From: Candidatus Omnitrophota bacterium | GTDB lineage: Bacteria; Omnitrophota; Gorgyraeia; Aquiviventales; Aquiviventaceae | Reading direction: 5' to 3' | DNA: 15,176 bases | Assembly (NCBI GenBank): GCA_016206565.1 | Contig: JACQRG010000029.1 | Span: forward strand, 1-15,176 | Shown here: positions 12,153 through 15,176 of the stretch, piece after piece | Layout: each line of letters begins with the position of its first letter | How positions within the stretch are numbered: position 1 is the first letter of the stretch | Program-made: the position numbers and the translations under genes | Notes under the pieces: model-generated | What the model was told of the DNA's origin: nothing | Seen by the model: only the letters and a program-made list of their open reading frames with translations | Database searches by the model: none

Positions 12153-14111
12153 TTATCCGAGTCGCAATTGCGCTTCCGCATCCACGACGTCCCGGTTGAT
12201 GCGCACCATCGCTTTCTCGGCGGTCGCCCGCAGGGCCTCGCTCGCGCCGGGCGCTTCCATGAGCTGGCGCAGCAGCTGCACGGTCATCCGGAAGTAGCGC
12301 ACCAGCTCCCCCTCGTCCGCATCCACCAGCCGCGTCAGGCGCGAGAAGGGCGTTTTGTGCAGCCACGCCTCCAGCGCGCGGGAGAGGATGAACGACGGGG
12401 ATTTCGTGATCGGGCGCACGCGGAACGTCCGCTCCGCGTGGTGGATGGCCAGCAGCGGCCGGTGGCACAGCTCGGTCAAATGGCGGCCCAGCCGGTGCGC
12501 CTTGCCCGGCTCCCGACGGGGGCGCGGCTCATAGGCGATGCCCAGCAGCAGCAGGGCCAGGCCGATGGGGTCTAAGTGCTCCAGGCGGCCCGCCTCGTGC
12601 AGCTCGCCGAGCAGCAGCTCGTAGCCGTAGAGCCACGAGCTGAACTGGCCCTTGTGCGTCAAACCCTTCGGGGTCAGATAGCCCAGGGATTCCAGGAGTG
12701 CCAGCTTGCGCTCCATCAGCTCCAGCCCGGCCTGGCGGCGCGGGCCGCTGGTCTGGCACGCGTAGAACGTCTTTGGGAAGAACGCCAGCAGCTCCCGGCC
12801 GTGCTCCCGGTAGAGATTGAGCAGCGTCGCATAGGTCGTGTTGAAGCGGCTGGTCACCGGCTCGGGCTCGCCCTGCAGGACCTGCTGGACCTCGGCCGGC
12901 GTCACGTGCGCCGGATTGATCCGCAGATACACGTAGCCGGCCTCGTCCATGCCGCGCCGCCCCGCCCGCCCGGCCATCTGCAGGAACTCCCGCCGGCGCA
13001 GCAGCTGGATGCCGTAGTCCGCGCGCTTCTTCAGGGCGTCGAGCACGACGCTGCGCGCCGGCATGTTGATCCCCAAGGCGAACGTTTCGGTGGTGACGAT
13101 GAGCTTGACCCGCCGGCTGACGAAGCAGCGCTCGATGACCTCCTTCATCGTCGGCAGCATGCCGGCGTGGTGGTACGCGATGCCCTTCTCGATGAGCTGC
13201 CGCAGGGCCTGCGCCGAGGGCTCCTGCGAGACCTCGAAGCGGCGGCACAGGTCGTCGTACATCTCGCGCAGCTCGCGCGCCTCGGCCTCGGTGGCCAGCG
13301 GCCGGCCGGCGGCCTCCCATGCCAGGTCCTCGGCGCGCCGGCGCCCGAAGGCGAAAAAGATGCAGGGCAGCCGCCCGGCCTCCTGCAGGTGGCGCAGCAG
13401 CGTCGAGAGCCGGTTGGACGGCCCGAACGCCTGGCGCCGGTCGTGGTAGCTGCGATGGCCCCGCAGCCGGGGCTGGTGGCGCTGCGCGAGCTCCTTGAGC
13501 TGGCCGGCGTCGTCGAGCAGCTGGTCCTGGCACTGGAACAGCACGTGCAGGGGCACGGGCCGGCGCGCCTCCTCGATGACCTCGACCGGCCGGCCGTGGA
13601 TGCTGCGGATCCAGCCGGCGAGCTCGTTGACGTTCGGAATCGTGGCGCTGAGTGCCAGGATATTGATGTGCGCCGGGGTGAAGAGCAGCGCCTCCTCCCA
13701 GACCGTGCCGCGCTCCGGGTCGTCGAGGTAGTGGATCTCATCGAAGATGATCCACGCGTACGCCGCGAGGCGCGAGGGGTTCTCCAGCAGGGTGTTGCGG
13801 TAGATCTCCGTCGTCATGATGAGCAGGGGTGCCGTGGGATTGATGGTGACGTCGCCGGTGAGGATGCCCACCTGCTCGGGATGCCGGACGGAGAAGTCGC
13901 GGAATTTCTGGTTGCTCAGCGCCTTGATGGGCGCGGTGTAGATGACGCGCGCGCCCTCGCGCAGCGTCCGCTCGATGACGTAGTCGGCCAGCACGGTCTT
14001 GCCCGCGCCGGTGGGTGCTGCCACGAAGACCGAGGCGCCCCCCTCGATGGCGTCAATGGCCCGCTGCTGGAAGGCGTCGTAGGGAAACGGATGGATGGCC
14101 TCGCTGCTCAT
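12153..14111 (-). CDS. Ski2-like DExH-box RNA helicase
   Basis: This 652-aa superfamily 2 helicase is of the Ski2/Mtr4 type (HelY in actinobacteria), probably unwinding structured RNA for processing or decay. The motifs are in order: Walker A APTGAGKT (32-39), PIKALSNQKF, TGDVTINP (86-93), DEIH (124-127), SAT (155-157), the Ski2 hallmark HHAGMLP (314-320), VTTETFALGINMPAR (339-353) and motif VI QMAGRAGRRGMDEAG (378-392). The region after about residue 420 is helical and less conserved; I see no arch or KOW insertion, so it is shorter than Mtr4. ATG 14111 matches the start of the helicase fold, whereas the upstream in-frame ATG at 14201 lies inside the divergent marC-family gene. A minus-strand -10 (TATTAT, 14136-14131) precedes it. 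It is followed by the M48 gene. Confidence 0.93.
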   Translation of the reverse strand: MSSEAIHPFPYDAFQQRAIDAIEGGASVFVAAPTGAGKTVLADYVIERTLREGARVIYTAPIKALSNQKFRDFSVRHPEQVGILTGDVTINPTAPLLIMTTEIYRNTLLENPSRLAAYAWIIFDEIHYLDDPERGTVWEEALLFTPAHINILALSATIPNVNELAGWIRSIHGRPVEVIEEARRPVPLHVLFQCQDQLLDDAGQLKELAQRHQPRLRGHRSYHDRRQAFGPSNRLSTLLRHLQEAGRLPCIFFAFGRRRAEDLAWEAAGRPLATEAEARELREMYDDLCRRFEVSQEPSAQALRQLIEKGIAYHHAGMLPTMKEVIERCFVSRRVKLIVTTETFALGINMPARSVVLDALKKRADYGIQLLRRREFLQMAGRAGRRGMDEAGYVYLRINPAHVTPAEVQQVLQGEPEPVTSRFNTTYATLLNLYREHGRELLAFFPKTFYACQTSGPRRQAGLELMERKLALLESLGYLTPKGLTHKGQFSSWLYGYELLLGELHEAGRLEHLDPIGLALLLLGIAYEPRPRREPGKAHRLGRHLTELCHRPLLAIHHAERTFRVRPITKSPSFILSRALEAWLHKTPFSRLTRLVDADEGELVRYFRMTVQLLRQLMEAPGASEALRATAEKAMVRINRDVVDAEAQLRLG

Positions 14112-14142
14112 GGGGATGGATGTTTCCTGTATAATACCACCC
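14112..14142. promoter_or_regulatory. Bidirectional promoter with shared palindromic -10
   Basis: GTATAATAC (14129-14137) is a perfect palindrome around its central A. On the plus strand it reads TATAAT (14130-14135), ending 7 nt before ATG 14143, which implies a leaderless message. On the minus strand it reads TATTAT (14136-14131), which would start the helicase message near 14124, about 12 nt before its ATG. The two predicted start points lie about 18 bp apart. No good -35 is visible on either side. Confidence 0.65.
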
Positions 14143-14724
14143 ATGGATGCGTTCTGGCTGTGCTTCATCTCGCTGTTCGTCGCCGTGGACGCCATCGGCA
14201 CGGTGCCGATCTACCTGGGCCTGACCCAGAGCTTGCGCGCGGCCGAGCGGCGGCGCATCATCTGGCAGTCCATGGCCACCGCCATGCTGGTGGCGCTGAT
14301 CTTCCTGTTCGTGGGGCAGGAGATTCTGCGCGTCCTCGGCATCACCGTCGCCGACTTCATGGTGGCCGGGGGGCTGCTCCTCTTCGGGCTGTCGCTGCGC
14401 GATCTGTTGGTGACCGAGAAGCGGCAGCGCCTCGCGGCCACCGACAGCGTCGGCGCGGTGCCGATCGGCGTGCCGCTGATCGTCGGCCCCGGCGTGTTGA
14501 CGACGATTCTCCTGCTCGCCGCTCACCATGGCCGGATCCCGACGCTGCTGGCGACCGTCGCCAACATCTTGCTGGCCGGGGCGATGTTCTGGTGGTCCGG
14601 CGCCATCCGGCGCCTGTTGGGCGCGGCCGGCATGCGCACCCTTTCAAAAATCGCCGGCATCGTCCTGGCCTCGATCGCGGTCATGATGGTGCGCAAGGGC
14701 ATTCTGGCGTTTCTCGGTTCCTAG
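14143..14724 (+). CDS. MarC family integral membrane protein
   Basis: This 193-aa protein has six predicted transmembrane helices and the MarC/YchE family pattern: FISLFVAVDAIGTVPIYLGL in the first helix, FVGQEILRVLGITVADFMVA, GGLLLFGLSLRDLL, then VPIGVPLIVGPGVLTTILLL and a last helix ending VMMVRKGILAF. The family has no proven transport activity; the early link of E. coli MarC to antibiotic resistance was not upheld. The VGAVPIGVPLIVGPG loop corresponds to the conserved PLAxPLIAGPG element. ATG 14143 is selected because the N terminus fits the family and the TATAAT element lies 7 nt upstream. The frame is open to 14095, but those 16 residues run through the promoter. The next gene begins 11 nt after the stop. 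Confidence 0.9.
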   Translation: MDAFWLCFISLFVAVDAIGTVPIYLGLTQSLRAAERRRIIWQSMATAMLVALIFLFVGQEILRVLGITVADFMVAGGLLLFGLSLRDLLVTEKRQRLAATDSVGAVPIGVPLIVGPGVLTTILLLAAHHGRIPTLLATVANILLAGAMFWWSGAIRRLLGAAGMRTLSKIAGIVLASIAVMMVRKGILAFLGS

Positions 14725-14735
14725 AGCCTGCCGGC

Positions 14736-15176
14736 ATGCAGCTGCTCCTGAGCGGCTCGTCAGGATTCCTCGGCTCCGCCTTGTTGCCGCGCTTGCGCGG
14801 CGCAGGGCACCGCGTGACACGGCTCGTGCGCAGGGTCCCGCTGGCGGGCGAAGACGCGACGTGGTGGGAGCCGCAGCTGGGCCGCCTCGAGCCGTCGTTG
14901 TTCGAAGGATTCGACGCCGTGGTGCACTTAGCCGGCGAGCCCCTGGTCGGCCGGCGCTGGACGCCGGCGCAGAAGGCGCGCATCCGCGAAAGCCGCGTGC
15001 AGGGCACCCGCCTGCTGGCACGGACCCTCGCGCAGGCGAGCCGGCCGCCGCGGGTGCTCGTCTGCGCCTCGGCGATCGGCTACTACGGCCATCGGGGGGA
15101 GGACGTCCTGCGAGAGGACAGCGCGCCGGGCCGCGGGTTTCTCGCGCAACTGTGTCAAGAGTGGGAAGCCGCGACG
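14736..15176 (+). CDS. TIGR01777 family NAD(P)-dependent epimerase/SDR-like protein (3' partial)
   Basis: The first 147 codons of a protein cut by the window end are visible; full members are about 300 residues. The N-terminal dinucleotide-binding loop is clear (LLSGSSGFLGSALLPRL). It is followed by FDAVVHLAGEPLVGRRW, ARIRESRVQGTRLLARTLAQ and LVCASAIGYYGHRGE, the order seen in TIGR01777/YfcH proteins. GEPLVGRRW and SAIGYYG are characteristic of this branch of the extended SDR superfamily. The substrate is unknown; a cell-division role has been proposed for relatives (SulA-like in cyanobacteria), which cannot be judged here. The missing C terminus should carry DUF1731. The gene starts 11 nt after the MarC-family stop and is probably co-transcribed with it. 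Confidence 0.9.
   Translation, partial: MQLLLSGSSGFLGSALLPRLRGAGHRVTRLVRRVPLAGEDATWWEPQLGRLEPSLFEGFDAVVHLAGEPLVGRRWTPAQKARIRESRVQGTRLLARTLAQASRPPRVLVCASAIGYYGHRGEDVLREDSAPGRGFLAQLCQEWEAAT

Noticed and set aside
12050..12181. Upstream start adding 44 residues to the M48 protease
   Set aside because: The extension runs through the inverted repeat and into the helicase coding end, and it would bury the lipoprotein-like signal. A shorter TTG start at 12085 is kept as an alternative.
12529..13533. Open frame of 334 codons on the minus strand within the helicase
   Set aside because: It is a shifted frame of the helicase with compositional bias only; the helicase motifs are all in the main frame.
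1..15176. Defence system, prophage or integrative element
   Set aside because: There is no integrase, transposase, toxin-antitoxin, restriction or phage gene. The helicase, protease and MarC-family genes are ordinary housekeeping-type families, and gene spacing and composition look uniform.

Overview
The window is a GC-rich, gene-dense piece of a bacterial chromosome with no gap over about 100 bp. It holds fifteen confident protein genes (two cut by the window edges) plus one 29-codon candidate micro-gene. I see no tRNA, rRNA, CRISPR array, insertion sequence or phage gene. The gene content suggests an aerobically respiring, diderm environmental bacterium: aa3-type oxidase with heme A synthesis, an M48 lipoprotein-like protease, and two members of the exosortase-associated TIGR04073 family. 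From memory that last family is typical of Omnitrophota and PVC-type lineages, so I lean that way, but taxonomy is an inference.

Layout, plus strand 1-4737: the 3' end of ctaD (cytochrome c oxidase subunit I), a fused heme A synthase/heme O synthase (CtaA-CtaB), a 29-aa candidate peptide, a DUF420 membrane protein and an 80-aa membrane-anchored CPGCK protein. The last four are joined by stop/start overlaps and look like one cytochrome oxidase biogenesis operon. Then come two tandem secreted TIGR04073 paralogs, greA (TTG start) and a pterin-4a-carbinolamine dehydratase.

Minus strand 4734-8087: an MgtC/SapB-DUF4010 membrane protein, an arginine dihydrolase-like guanidine hydrolase, and a TIGR00300 (LOR/SDH, ornithine cyclodeaminase-type) protein. 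Divergent from these is putA (8130-11135), a bifunctional proline dehydrogenase/P5C dehydrogenase. Together the last three can be read as a complete route arginine -> ornithine -> proline -> P5C -> glutamate. The first two steps are fused in cyanobacterial AgrE but are separate genes here.

Region 11162-14111, minus strand: an M48 metalloprotease and a Ski2-like DExH helicase. Divergent from the helicase is a MarC-family membrane protein, followed by the start of a TIGR01777 SDR-like protein cut by the window end.

Beyond the genes, both divergent intergenic regions (8088-8129 and 14112-14142) contain clean -10 elements only 7-9 nt from start codons that lack Shine-Dalgarno sequences. This predicts leaderless mRNAs. 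The TIGR04073 genes instead have near-perfect AAGGAGG sites. Short repeats sit at several gene junctions: a GGARGCT heptamer array (6810-6861), an inverted pair of related heptamer arms (12066-12140), a CATGGT...ACCATG dyad (4379-4401) and a possible scattered-repeat fragment (489-508).
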